A stretch of 22,435 nucleotides of DNA from Thoreauomyces humboldtii (lineage: Eukaryota > Chytridiomycota > Chytridiomycetes > Spizellomycetales > Powellomycetaceae), in assembly GCA_027596035.1 (NCBI GenBank), contig JADGJA010000340.1, positions 1 through 22,435 of the forward strand, read 5' to 3'. Every line of letters starts with the position of its first letter. The first letter of the stretch is position 1. This document shows, piece after piece, positions 10,148-19,611 of this stretch. Under the pieces are notes generated by a model. That model had not been told where the DNA came from and did no database searches. It worked only from the letters and a program-made list of their open reading frames with translations. The position numbers and the translations under genes were made by a program.

Positions 10148-10163
10148 GGTATAGTGAAACCCT
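10148..10163 (-). repeat. right terminal inverted repeat
   Basis: Perfect inverted copy of 9305-9320, preceded by a tight series of CCCGTCGG motifs in the opposite orientation to those at the left end. Confidence 0.95.
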
Positions 10164-10755
10164 TTGTGAATTTATCCCGCCCTTTTCCGTCGTCTTCAGA
10201 CCCGTTCCCGTAGGCCAACCGATCGATCAACGTTGGCTTCCTGTGGCCGAGGAAAGCAAGCACCATACAGAAAAAGCGGGAGGGGGCCGTGTAAAGAGAC
10301 CGCCATGTACAGAGTCCAGACCCTACACATCTACACAGTACTGTACCTGGTTGCGTGTTGGCAGGGGATCACCGAGCGTGACGTTGGTGCCTCTTTCGTG
10401 TTTTCCATGATTCACATGGAGTTTCTGCGCAAGCGGCAAGGGTGCCGCGGAGGGCGGGTCGGGGAAGGGCTAGGGGAAGGGCACTGGGTAACGGCATCTC
10501 ACCATAGCGTCATCGTTTTTATATCCCACCTTCCCGGACCTTCTCTCTCTTCCTTCCATATCCCATTCAAGACATCCCCCCTTCCGCAACATTCACCACC
10601 GTCTCAGGACTGCTTCCACCACCGTCAACACCCCAGCCGTCCGACTCGACCCAGTCCTCACGAGCCTCGACCCGTCCTCCTCGGTCACTTACATCTCTCG
10701 TTGAGCCCTCGTCGCGCACACGCCTCATCTTCGCCCATTTCTGAAACCCTTTGCA
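10164..10755 (+). promoter_or_regulatory. upstream region of the YPD1-like gene
   Basis: These 592 bp run from the transposon end to the YPD1-like start. A TATA-like stretch, TTTTTATATCC, lies near 10515-10525, followed by a long pyrimidine-rich tract (10530-10740) typical of fungal promoters/5' UTRs. No gene is recognised inside. The element inserted about 0.6 kb upstream of the start codon could affect expression. Confidence 0.35.
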
Positions 10756-11312
10756 ATGCCTTCCGACGAACGAGACATCGTTGACCATAACATCTTCGAC
10801 CAGCTTTTGGAGGTATGACGACGTCCCGTATGTGCCTTAGCGAGCTACTTGCTGAGCTTTCGTCGGTCTCGCATGTACAGATGGACGAAGATGACGAAGA
10901 CCGCTCCTTCAGCCGCGACATCGTCATAAATTACTTTGAGCAAGCAGAGACCACCTTTGCTTCCATGGACAAATCCTTGTACGTGCTCATGCGTACTTTG
11001 TGAGCTCTGGAGACCACGAAAGGGTTTTCTCATGCCTCCGTTTTCTCCTCGACACTCAGGACGGAAAAGGACCTCACTGCTCTCTCCCGACTCGGTCACT
11101 TTCTCAAAGGCTCATCGGCAGCCCTCGGACTCAACAAAGTCAAGGCATCTTGCGAAAAGATGCAAAACTACGGAAACATGAAGGACGAACGAGGGAACGG
11201 TTCCATCTCCGCCGACGACGCCCTCAAGCGCATCGCCAGTCTGCTGGACCAGACGAAGGAGGAGTACAAGGAGGCGGAAGAGTACCTGAAAAAGTACTAC
11301 GGAGATATCTGA
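10756..11312 (+). CDS. YPD1: YPD1-like histidine phosphotransfer (HPt) protein, 3 exons
   Basis: Exons 10756-10812, 10881-10978 and 11060-11312 join to 135 residues; yeast Ypd1 has 167. The HPt signature LGHFLKGSSAALGL is intact, with the phospho-accepting His at residue 65. Before it, exon 2 reads FSRDIVINYFEQAETTFASM, matching the helix that packs beside the active site in Ypd1, and the C-terminus ends in a helix with KKYY, again as in Ypd1. In fungi this protein shuttles phosphate from a hybrid sensor kinase to the response regulators Ssk1 and Skn7, mainly for osmotic and oxidative stress signalling; it moves between cytosol and nucleus. No partner kinase or regulator is in the window. The start at 10756 is the first ATG that splices in frame; the ATG at 10881 opens exon 2 and is an internal alternative. 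Confidence 0.92.
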
Positions 11313-11863
11313 TCGGGCACGGAACAAAGCACACGAAATCGAGGGATGGCACGCAGGGGATCGGAAGGCGAACGGATGCGAGAACGAACGTGTGATCGTC
11401 ATCGTTGTGAGGTGTGCGTCCCTGTGTGCGTGGGACCCGGGGCCTTGACGAAGACGGGAGTACGGCGAATCCGGAAGCCGCCTCGTCTGAACTTACCACT
11501 TCGTCAACCCCGAGCCGATCACGAAAGAGCACCAATGACTGTGGGTCGATCCCTTCGAACGTGTCTACTACCTACTCCTTCGAGCAAAGCTAGGGCATCA
11601 GGATCTGTCTCTCTATTCCGCTCGAGCTACCACCGCTTACATGCGAGTCTCATATGCGAATCGCAAGAAAATCTAAAACCATACCCTCCTCATCCTCCTT
11701 CCCGCTCTGCCTGAACCTGACGCTTTCCACTCCCCCCCACTTTTCCTCTTAATATTCTATCACCGACTATCAATGGCCTTTCATTGGACACCATTGTTTC
11801 TCAGACATGCAACAACGGAAAGCCGATAGTAGTGATCGTCTCTATATCTAAAACGGTACGCTA
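11313..11863. other. convergent intergenic region, YPD1-like / LOG
   Basis: These 551 bp lie between two convergent stop codons. Short frames exist on both strands but none resembles a known protein. It should hold the two 3' UTRs. Confidence 0.4.
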
Positions 11864-12613
11864 TTACGCCCCGGCCTTCTCTTCCTTCGTCCAGTCCAGC
11901 TTGTACTGCGCTCCCTCTGGTATCTCAAACTCTGCAAAGAACGGCATCGGGATCAGATCATCAACCATCTTCATCATTCCTCTTTCCAGAAAATCGAACG
12001 CACTCACCCTTCAACGCACTCAACAACTCCTCGATCGTGTCCTTCACGACGACCAGCCCCCTGTTGACCTCATCCACGAACCCATCCCTAACCGCTCTAT
12101 CCACCAACCCCAGAAACATATCAAAGAACCCATCCACGTTCAAAACCCCGATCGGTTTCCCATGCATCCTCAGCTGACTCCACGTGATCATCTCGAACAC
12201 CTCCTCGAAGGTACCGAACCCGCCGGGCAACGCCACGAACGCGTCCGAGGATTCAGCCATCCGGCGTTTGCGCTCGTGCATGGAGGACACGATGTGGGTC
12301 GTGCCGATCGTGGAGAGACCTTCGAATTGGGTTAGGGTGGAGGGGATGAACCCGGTTACGTGACCCATGTTTTCCGATACGGAGCGCGCGACGGCTCCCA
12401 TGAGGCCGCGGTCTCCGCCGCCGTAGACGAGGGAGATTTTGGACTAGGACGGGCAGAGGGTAAGTTGGTGAGGGGTGGAGTAACGGTAAGGAAAGAGGAA
12501 CTTGTCACCTCGGCGAGTGCGACGCCGAGCGCAAGGGCTTGTTCCATGTAACGTGGGTTGGTGCCAGGCCGTGAGCCGCAGAAGACGCAGATGGACTTGA
12601 TTTCAGTTGGCAT
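11864..12613 (-). CDS. LOG: LOG-family phosphoribohydrolase (TIGR00730), 3 exons
   Basis: Exons 12613-12509, 12443-12008 and 11931-11864 give 202 residues, normal for LOG proteins. The Rossmann-like fold begins with SICVFCGSRPG and LVYGGGDRGLMG. The diagnostic motif PGGFGTFEE lies at residues 108-116, preceded by MHERK (90-94), the conserved arginine/lysine region of the active site. Family members cleave ribose-5-phosphate from cytokinin riboside 5'-monophosphates or from AMP-like nucleotides; they were long misnamed lysine decarboxylases. In fungi LOG enzymes occur both with isopentenyltransferase in cytokinin pathways and as stand-alone nucleotidases. No isopentenyltransferase is nearby, so cytokinin activation is possible but not shown. 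Introns are 65 and 76 nt, and each splice restores the family sequence. Confidence 0.93.
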
Positions 12614-12898
12614 TTCGACGTGCTTGAGTGGAAAGTTGGATGCAACGCCCGAATGGGAGAATACAAACGCTTTTGGGGTTTTTTAAGTTGATGGGATCGA
12701 AAATACTTGCCATGAGTCATGTGTTATTGTGTTATTTGTTGAGTCACGGCAGACAGCGAATCGATTTCTGCCACTGGAGACTCCGGCCCGTGGGCGTGCA
12801 GAAGCAGCAGAACTGACAAAGTCATCTGACGCTCGCACATACGCATGACTTACAAAGTCATACCGGAAGTGTCAAAGCCAGACCCAGGTCCCTATCGA
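12614..12898. other. short intergenic region between APH-1 stop and LOG start
   Basis: About 285 bp between two genes on the minus strand; it should hold the APH-1 3' UTR and the LOG promoter. No distinct element was recognised. Confidence 0.35.
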
Positions 12899-14021
12899 TC
12901 ACATTTGCGATAGAACGGTCCGGAAAGCCAAGGTTCCACACACCACCAGCAGTCCAACGCAAATGCCGATCGAGGCGACGCATCCCGAAGCCACAGAGGA
13001 CGCATTGAAAAGGGTCTGTCGGAGAGGGAAAAACACACCATGCGATCAGCTCATGAAAACAAAAGGAAACCGCTTCAAACGATGTGCGAACGCAAGCGGG
13101 ACTCCCGACGGAAAGAGAAAGTCGTACCCCATAAGAAGCGCCATAATGCGCCAAAGCTCCCAACACGAAAGGAATCCAGTTTCCATGATACCATCCGTCA
13201 AACGCCATCATCATCCACGCCGCGTGGAGGAAGATGAACAAACAGGTTATGATCGCTACAAAATCATCAGTCTTTGAGCAAGGACAGAAACGCCGTCTCA
13301 AGGAACCCGAAGATGTGGCGAAAACAGCGCCCTTCGTACCTCCAAGGAAAAATACGTCCATTCCGGGACACGACTGCGATTCAAGGATGGCTGGACCGGA
13401 CGATTCAGCGAGTTGCGGAATGTAAGATATAAGTCCGCTCATGGCTCCAAATCCCAATCCAGTGACTGGTGAAAGAAAGAAGGTAAGTTCGCATGAAGAA
13501 GTGTGGGCGGAGGAGGGTGATGGGGTTGCACGCATACCGAAGGCATTGTTGGGACGGTTGAAACGGGACGTCGGTGAGTGGGAGATAGTATTCAGACCTG
13601 TTTCCGCTTTTCTGCAGAGAAGAAAAACGCATGCCCGTTGCATGAGACGGATCGCCATGGATCGTTACCTCGTGAACGGTTTCTTTGGGTCTATACCTCA
13701 TCAAAAGGAAAAAAAGATATCTGAACCCCTCCTGCAGAGTGACGCCCAGAAAGATGGTAGCGGTGGGAGTCGTCTGCAGCGGGGTGATAATGTACCAGAA
13801 TATGGAAGTGACAAGGATCGAGAGGAGCCAGAAGAATGCGCTAGGAAGTTGAAGCGAAAGTTGGCCCGGAGTATTATCCAAACTGAGCTACTACGGCGGG
13901 GGCTTTACCTCGTCATAAGGAGGATAACCAGCTGAGCCTGCTTTCCCACGTGCAGTAGAAAGACCGCGAGAGCGGGACCGTAGGCGGTGAAGGCATTGCC
14001 AAAGAAGCTCAGTGCCGTCAT
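12899..14021 (-). CDS. APH1: APH-1, gamma-secretase scaffold subunit (6 exons)
   Basis: Exons 14021-13909, 13840-13697, 13611-13538, 13465-13340, 13255-13128 and 13015-12899 join to 233 residues (human APH-1A 265), with about seven hydrophobic segments. The start MTALSFFGNAFTAYGPALAVF, then AFFWLLSILVTSIFW, LQEGFRYLFFLLMRKAETGL, and GLGFGAMSG are all family hallmarks. The GXXXGXXXG helix-packing motif is intact at Gly113, 117 and 121. The two conserved intramembrane histidines are present at His163 (FLHAAW) and His189 (LAHYGAS). APH-1 holds presenilin, nicastrin and PEN-2 together in the gamma-secretase complex of ER/Golgi/plasma membrane. Two choices matter: donor 13696 (GTATAG) rather than the longer frame at 13668, because it gives LLMRKAETGL; and removal of a stop-free 84-nt intron 13256-13339, because it restores the VFFLGAIITCLFIFLHAAW segment. 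Presenilin and the other subunits are not in the window. Confidence 0.88.
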
Positions 14022-14442
14022 GCTTTTTCAACTAGCTCATTGTCTTGCTCCGCTCGCCTTTCCCTTCCCGAGGTGCTTGTTACTTCTGCGTTTGGTCCGA
14101 CCTATGCTTCAGGCACTGGCGTCGTCCTTTCCAAATGTCCCCCTTATGCTTTCGCAAACAAATGCACGATGAAGATCGTTAAAGAGTCGATGCCGTTTCC
14201 AGAAACGGCAGGTGTTCGATTTGCTGCGCAGTTCATTTCGTTTGACACACACACACACTAAAGGTAACAGCGAAACCTTTAGGGGAATCGCAAGAGATTC
14301 AAGCGAGATAGAAGATATTGAGGTCACGACGACCTCAGAGATACGCTGGTATGCTACTACTCAGATGTCGGCAGACAGGCGTGTGCCCCAAATGGATTTG
14401 ATAGAAAGGGTTCGGGTCGTTTTCCCCACTTGCATGCGTTCC
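14022..14442. other. intergenic region upstream of APH-1
   Basis: About 420 bp between the APH-1 start and the stop of the putative membrane-protein gene, both on the minus strand. It contains a CA repeat and otherwise no recognisable feature. It is the likely APH-1 promoter. Confidence 0.35.
14245..14258. repeat. AC dinucleotide microsatellite
   Basis: Seven AC units in a row about 225 bp upstream of the APH-1 start codon. Confidence 0.85.
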
Positions 14443-15583
14443 TCATTTCGGACGCTTGGTTTGCACACAATGCCTGTTGAGTATCGCGAGATCTACGTGG
14501 ACTACGTTGACGACCATCCAGAACACCTTTCACAACATGGATCGACTCTGGCGAGTCTACGTCAGCTCCTTTTGGCTCGACTCCTGGTACGACGAGAAAC
14601 GCCAGCACACGTTCACGATAGCGACCACCTTCCATGAAATGGAACCGACGACCCAACGAGTTCGACACGCCGATGTTTCCATGACTGAACCAGCGTTTCG
14701 GCAAATGGAGGGTTCGGGTTCCCCGTCAACCTCCCTTCGCCAGGCTTCGACAACTCGGCACCGATGCGAGGGTGGCCATTCAGGCGGGCACGGCAACACG
14801 GCCTTTCCCGTGCTCATCGCCATAAAGAGAGCTGGGTATCGATCGACCCGTGGGAACGAGTGCAGTGTGCTTCGTACATGGCGACCGACTCAGGGCGATA
14901 CGCAGTCACGATTGACGAAGCTGCCGAATGCGGAAGAGAAACGACATCGTGAAGGGAGATGTCAGTCGCTTCTCACGAAGGCCAAGGAAACATCTTCCAT
15001 TTTCACGCTGTGGTGGTCGACGTCTTTCCTTGCGTATGAGGATGATGTAGAGACCGGGGGCGGACTGCGTCATAGAGTTCAACTCGTTCTGGGGCATGGG
15101 GGAACTGTGGGTCGGGGGGCTCTTTCACTGGGTGGAGGATCACTATGCATTGACCGCAAGCAACGCAGTGACCATGAGGTTGAATGAATGAAGATGTCGA
15201 TGGGAACGGCGGGCTGGCGTATTTCCTCCGATCTCCTGAACGAAGCCGACTGGCACCAGTATCCCCCCCGCCGTTCGCCAGCTTTCTTCGTAAACGATAG
15301 TGTTTTTGTCCGAGTTTTGGAAAGTCAATCCGCCTGCCGAAGACAGAAATCATGCCACTTCCGAGGAGGAACATGATCACGTGGTTCCTTGACCGACGCC
15401 ATTCGAGAACGCCCGAGGAGAAGGAAGAGCAAGAGGACGGGCCAGGAGCAGAGAGTTGGAGGGTGAAGATGGGAAAACTTGTGCGGACCCGCGCTCAACG
15501 ATGCCAAGAAAGGAATCGAGGATTATACGTCATCCTACCGCCGGCGTCCCGAACTTACATGCGCATTGCGTTCAACGATCATG
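14443..15583 (-). CDS. putative intron-rich membrane protein, frame unresolved
   Basis: The minus strand holds many donor/acceptor pairs giving 60-86-nt introns. One phase-consistent chain is 15583-15560, a hydrophobic exon around 15479-15410 (PVLLLFLLLG), about 15332-15175 (GGILVPVGFVQEI), 15106-15004, 14917-14907, about 14828-14765 (LFMAM), 14681-14588, and 14523-14443, ending at TGA 14443-14445. The best part is the last junction, where a 64-nt intron (14524-14587) joins RVLAFLV to VFWMVVNVVHVDLAIL, creating one long transmembrane helix. Other frames stay open over the same exons, and a 217-codon ATG frame exists on the plus strand (14537-15187), so this model is tentative. I recognise no family. 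It lies head-to-tail upstream of APH-1. Confidence 0.28.
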
Positions 15584-16091
15584 ACGCCGAGTACTGTGCC
15601 TATGCCGCGATGGTATCTGGCTAGCTGACTTTCAAGATGCCCTTTTCGACCGGTGGTGCCTTTCCAAGGGGTCCCTCTCGCAGTTTCAACTCTCGAGATG
15701 TTGCTTGTTTCATCGCAGCATCAATAGGCAGAAGCTGAGAAGAAACATATAAAGATGAATGGAAAGAAAAGGAAAAGAGATACGAGGGAAAACAAGGGGA
15801 GAGAGGCGGGTGGTGAGGTAGGCATCCTCGAGGGATGGGATAGGACGGAAAGGGGATGCAAAGATAAATGAGGGGTTGGGACTAGTCCTTCATAGTCTAT
15901 GGATGTGGGGTTGTTTGGGGGTTGCTGGAAATAGGGAGTCTAGGCCTGCTATCTCCATCGTGTGGGGTTTGGGAGTCTGATAAAAAGGGGGGAGGTTTGT
16001 CTTTTAGCTCCCCGGTCGGACGCGGAGGGAAGGATGCGAAGGGTGATCGAGGTAGGTAGGTGCGGGAAGGGATGTTGGATGAAGGAACCCC
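15584..16091. other. intergenic region downstream of beta-tubulin
   Basis: About 500 bp, purine-rich on the plus strand (15760-15900), between the beta-tubulin stop and the putative membrane-protein start. No gene recognised; it should hold the tubulin 3' UTR. Confidence 0.35.
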
Positions 16092-17905
16092 TTATTGTTC
16101 GTAAGCTTCCTCCTGGTTCTGAGCGTAGGTTTCCTCTTCCGGGTATTCTGGGTCTTTGCGAGAGAGCAATGGGAGATGCATGAGAAACCATTTACAGAGC
16201 TCTCTTGCTCAATGTCAGAGATTCTTCTCTCACCTTCCATGCCGTCGTCCTCGGCGGTCGCGTCCTGGTACTGCTGGTACTCCGAGATGAGGTCCGCCAT
16301 GTTGCTCTCAGCCTCGGTGAACTCCATCTCGTCCATGCCCTCTCCGGTGTACCAGTGCAAGAAGGCCTTGCGACGGAACATGGCCGAAAACTGCACCTGG
16401 ATGCGCTTGAAGGGTTCCTGGATCGAAGTGCTGTTGCCGATGAACGTGGCAGACATCTTGAGACCACGAGGAGGAATATCGCAGACTTTTGTGGAAAGGA
16501 GAAGGAAGTAGGGCATGAGAACAGGGAAACGAAGGGGAAAGTGTTTGCACGGTGAGCGGAAACTCACTAGCGGTCTTGATGTTGCTGGGAATCCACTCGA
16601 CAAAGTAACTGCTGTTCTTTGTCTGCATGTTGTACATCTGCTGCTCGACCTCCTTGGTGCTGATTTTACCCCTGAAGATGGTCGAGACGGTGAGGTACCG
16701 ACCGTGTCGAGGATCGCAAGCCGCCATCATGTTCTTTGCGTCGAACAGCTGAGCCGTGAGCTCGGCTACATTGATGGAAGAGTAGGCCTGAGAACCTCTG
16801 GCCGTGAGAGGGGCGAAACCGACCATGAAAAAGTGGAGACGCGGGAAGGGAACCATGTTGACGGCGAGCTTGCGGAGATCTGCGTTGAGCTGACCGGGGA
16901 AGCGGAGACAGGTGGTGATGCCCGAGATGACGGTGCAGACCAGGTGGTTGAGGTCGGCATAGTGGGGCTGAGCGATCTTGAGAGTTCGCTGGCAGATGTC
17001 GTACAGGGCTTCGTTATCAATCATGAACGTAAGATCAGAGTTTTCGACCAGCTGGTGGATGGCGAGCGTCGCGTTGTAGGGTTCGACAACTGTGTCCGAG
17101 ACCTTGGGGGAAGGCATGACGGAGAACGTGCAGAGCATGCGGTCGGGGTACTCTTCGCGAATCTGTGGGAACAGCGAGCGAAAGTAGACAAATGGTTCAG
17201 GGCCGCGGAAAAGTCGAGGCGCGAAATCACAAGACCCTCATCGACGTACCTTGGAGACCAGCAGCGTTCCCATGCCGGATCCCGTTCCACCTCCGAGCGA
17301 GTGCAGGACCTGGAATCCTTGCAGCGAGTCGGAGCCCTCAGCCTCCTTCCTGACAACGTCCAGCACGCTCTCTACCAGCTCGGCTCCCTCGGTGTAGTAA
17401 CCCTTTGCCCAGTTGTTTCCGGCACCCGACTGACCAAAGACAAAGTTGTCGGGACGGTAGAGCTGACCGTAGGGACTCGCGCGGGTCGAATCCATCGTTC
17501 CGGGTTCCAGGTCTACAAGCACGGCGCGAGGGACGTACTTGCCGCCCGAGGCCTCGTTGTAGTAGACGCTGATGCGCTCGAGCTGGAGGTCCGAGTCTCC
17601 GTTGTAGTGACCAGTAGGGTCGATGCCGTGTTCATCGCTGATGACTTCCCAGAACTTTGAGCCGATCTATCATTTAGAAAGCAAGTTGGGAAAGTGCTTG
17701 TAAGATATCGAAAAGCTGGCCTGTCTTTCCAAACAAACGAAGCGTACCTGGTTGCCGCACTGTGGGACACGACGATGAACGGATTGAAGAGATGAGCAAA
17801 GAAGGAACCGCGACCGAGATAATGCCCTCCTCAAAGACAACTGGGTGACCAACAACGATTCGAGCTTACCTGGCCGGCGCTCACAACGATGATTTCGCGA
17901 GGCAT
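16092..17905 (-). CDS. TUBB: beta-tubulin, 6 exons, divergent N-terminus and residue 198
   Basis: Exons 17905-17870, 17759-17748, 17666-17250, 17162-16568, 16485-16234 and 16153-16092 give 457 residues (usual about 445). Beta-type landmarks are clear: [18 protein letters not shown], the GTP-binding loop [49 protein letters not shown] and an acidic tail [15 protein letters not shown]. Beta-tubulin pairs with alpha-tubulin to form microtubules of spindle, cytoplasm and axoneme. Oddities: the N-terminus is [12 protein letters not shown], with an extra Pro after Met and Val instead of His at standard position 6; standard position 198 is Leu (NSDLTF) instead of Glu, and 201 is Met. Phe167 and Phe200 are kept. 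Exon 2 is a 12-nt micro-exon encoding CGNQ. This may be a paralogue rather than the main beta-tubulin. It is divergent from LC8. Confidence 0.95.
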
Positions 17906-18683
<778 letters not shown>

Positions 18684-18778
18684 TTACCCTAAGACAGATG
18701 CTGAAAGGAAGGGACTCTTACTTTCCCCGATGATCACTGGTGCGCAGGGAACAATACATATGCATATACACAAACAGG

Positions 18779-18804
18779 ATATATATATATATATATACAC
18801 ACAC
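18779..18804. repeat. AT/AC compound microsatellite
   Basis: About nine AT units followed by four to five AC units, in the gap between the LC8 stop and the RING-like fragment. Confidence 0.9.
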
Positions 18805-18825
18805 ATGCATGCCTCCATCTTCCTC

Positions 18826-19026
18826 TCACGCGTTGAAGGTCCTCACGATCCTGGCGATCCGTTCCCTGCAGATGTGGCACTCTCTCGTCGACTTTTCCAA
18901 CGCCTTTCCGCACTCCATGCCTGTCCGATGAAAGGTTTTCAAACCCTGCAGAAACCTGACTCGATAGGTCCCTCGATGAGTCCCACGATATACTGTACAT
19001 GAGCGATGAGACCAGGTACCGTACAT
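18826..19026 (-). pseudogene. RING-like C-terminal fragment (last exon or remnant)
   Basis: The frame ending at TGA 18826-18828 reads MECGKALEKSTRECHICRERI and then a short IARIVRTFNA tail. If the 78-nt stretch 18921-18998 is removed as an intron (GTACAG donor, GGACAG acceptor), the sequence becomes SHRSCMEC followed by the CHIC pair, spacing H-X2-C-X2-C-X11-C-X2-C, which matches the second half of a RING finger; many RING proteins end a dozen residues after the last cysteine pair, as here. The first cysteine pair and the third cysteine are not found upstream, where I could not place an exon. So this is either the end of a multi-exon E3 ligase gene or a decayed copy. It overlaps no other gene. 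Confidence 0.3.
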
Positions 19027-19611
19027 GTATATAAGGAAGGTCCTCTTGGCCCGAGTCGGGAAAGGTGAGGGAGGATTTCGACAGACGGTGAGTCAGAATG
19101 ACAAACTTCGCCTTTCTCTCGCCCCCCCTTCATCTTTTGGCGACGCCCCTCTCTCCCTCCCTGTCAGTCGGTCAAAGAGAGGACGAGGAAGAGGAGCCTT
19201 TCTTCTCCTTCTTCTTTCTGGTCTTTCCCCCTTGGCTGCTGCTGCCGGCATACGTATACAGATCCCCTGCCGTTTCCCAATTTCCCACGAATCCACGATA
19301 CCCAGCGTTTCCCACGTCAACGGCGGCCCACAGACAACTTGCTGCAGACCCCTTCTTCTCTCTTCTCCTCTTCTCCTCTCCCACACTCCCAAGCGGAAGA
19401 AACTCGGAGCAGTAATACACTCCTCCAGAAAAGTTTTACGGTAAGGGAGATCTCTCGCCATGGGCACGGTCTCACGAGATCCGACCTTCGCAATGGCCAT
19501 TCTCACCAATCCCGAATCGTCTCCTCCGTTCTTCTGTCCTTCCTCCGTCTTTGCCTCGCCGGTCCTCTGCTGCTTTGGCTCTCTTACTTATTTATTTTGG
19601 ATGTATCAGAC
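19027..19611. other. upstream region of the zinc-knuckle gene
   Basis: 585 bp with strong pyrimidine tracts (19110-19390 and 19500-19580). An ATG at 19460 and the CAG at 19608-19610 would be compatible with a 5' UTR intron whose acceptor lies just before the main ATG. Short frames are present on both strands but none is recognisable. Confidence 0.35.

Larger units (their letters stand above)
9305..10163. mobile_element. 859-bp TIR element (MITE-like, non-autonomous DNA transposon)
   Basis: The ends are a perfect 16-bp inverted repeat, AGGGTTTCACTATACC at 9305-9320 and its complement at 10148-10163, and similarity extends inward by about six more bases with one mismatch. Inside each end lies an array of CGACGGG(T) motifs: the 18-mer TTATCCCGACGGGTCTGA occurs twice on the left (9334-9351 and 9412-9429), and four inverted copies (ACCCGTCGG or CCCCGTCGG) lie at the right end (about 10072-10150). 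Such subterminal repeats usually bind transposase. No transposase domain can be read in the interior, only short frames, so the element would depend on a transposase in trans. A 5-bp GTGAA lies outside both ends (9296-9300 and 10166-10170), but separated from the TIRs by 4 and 2 bp, so it is only a weak target-site-duplication candidate. Superfamily is not assigned. Confidence 0.75.

Noticed and set aside
13669..13696. Longer APH-1 exon 2 ending at the GTAACG donor
   Set aside because: It would put exon 3 in a frame that loses the conserved KAETGL segment; the GTATAG donor at 13696 restores it.
14537..15187. 217-codon ATG open frame on the plus strand
   Set aside because: Composition is typical of an antisense shadow, there is no recognisable domain, and the minus strand has consistent splice signals and hydrophobic exons over the same interval; not certain, so it is noted under the minus-strand entry.
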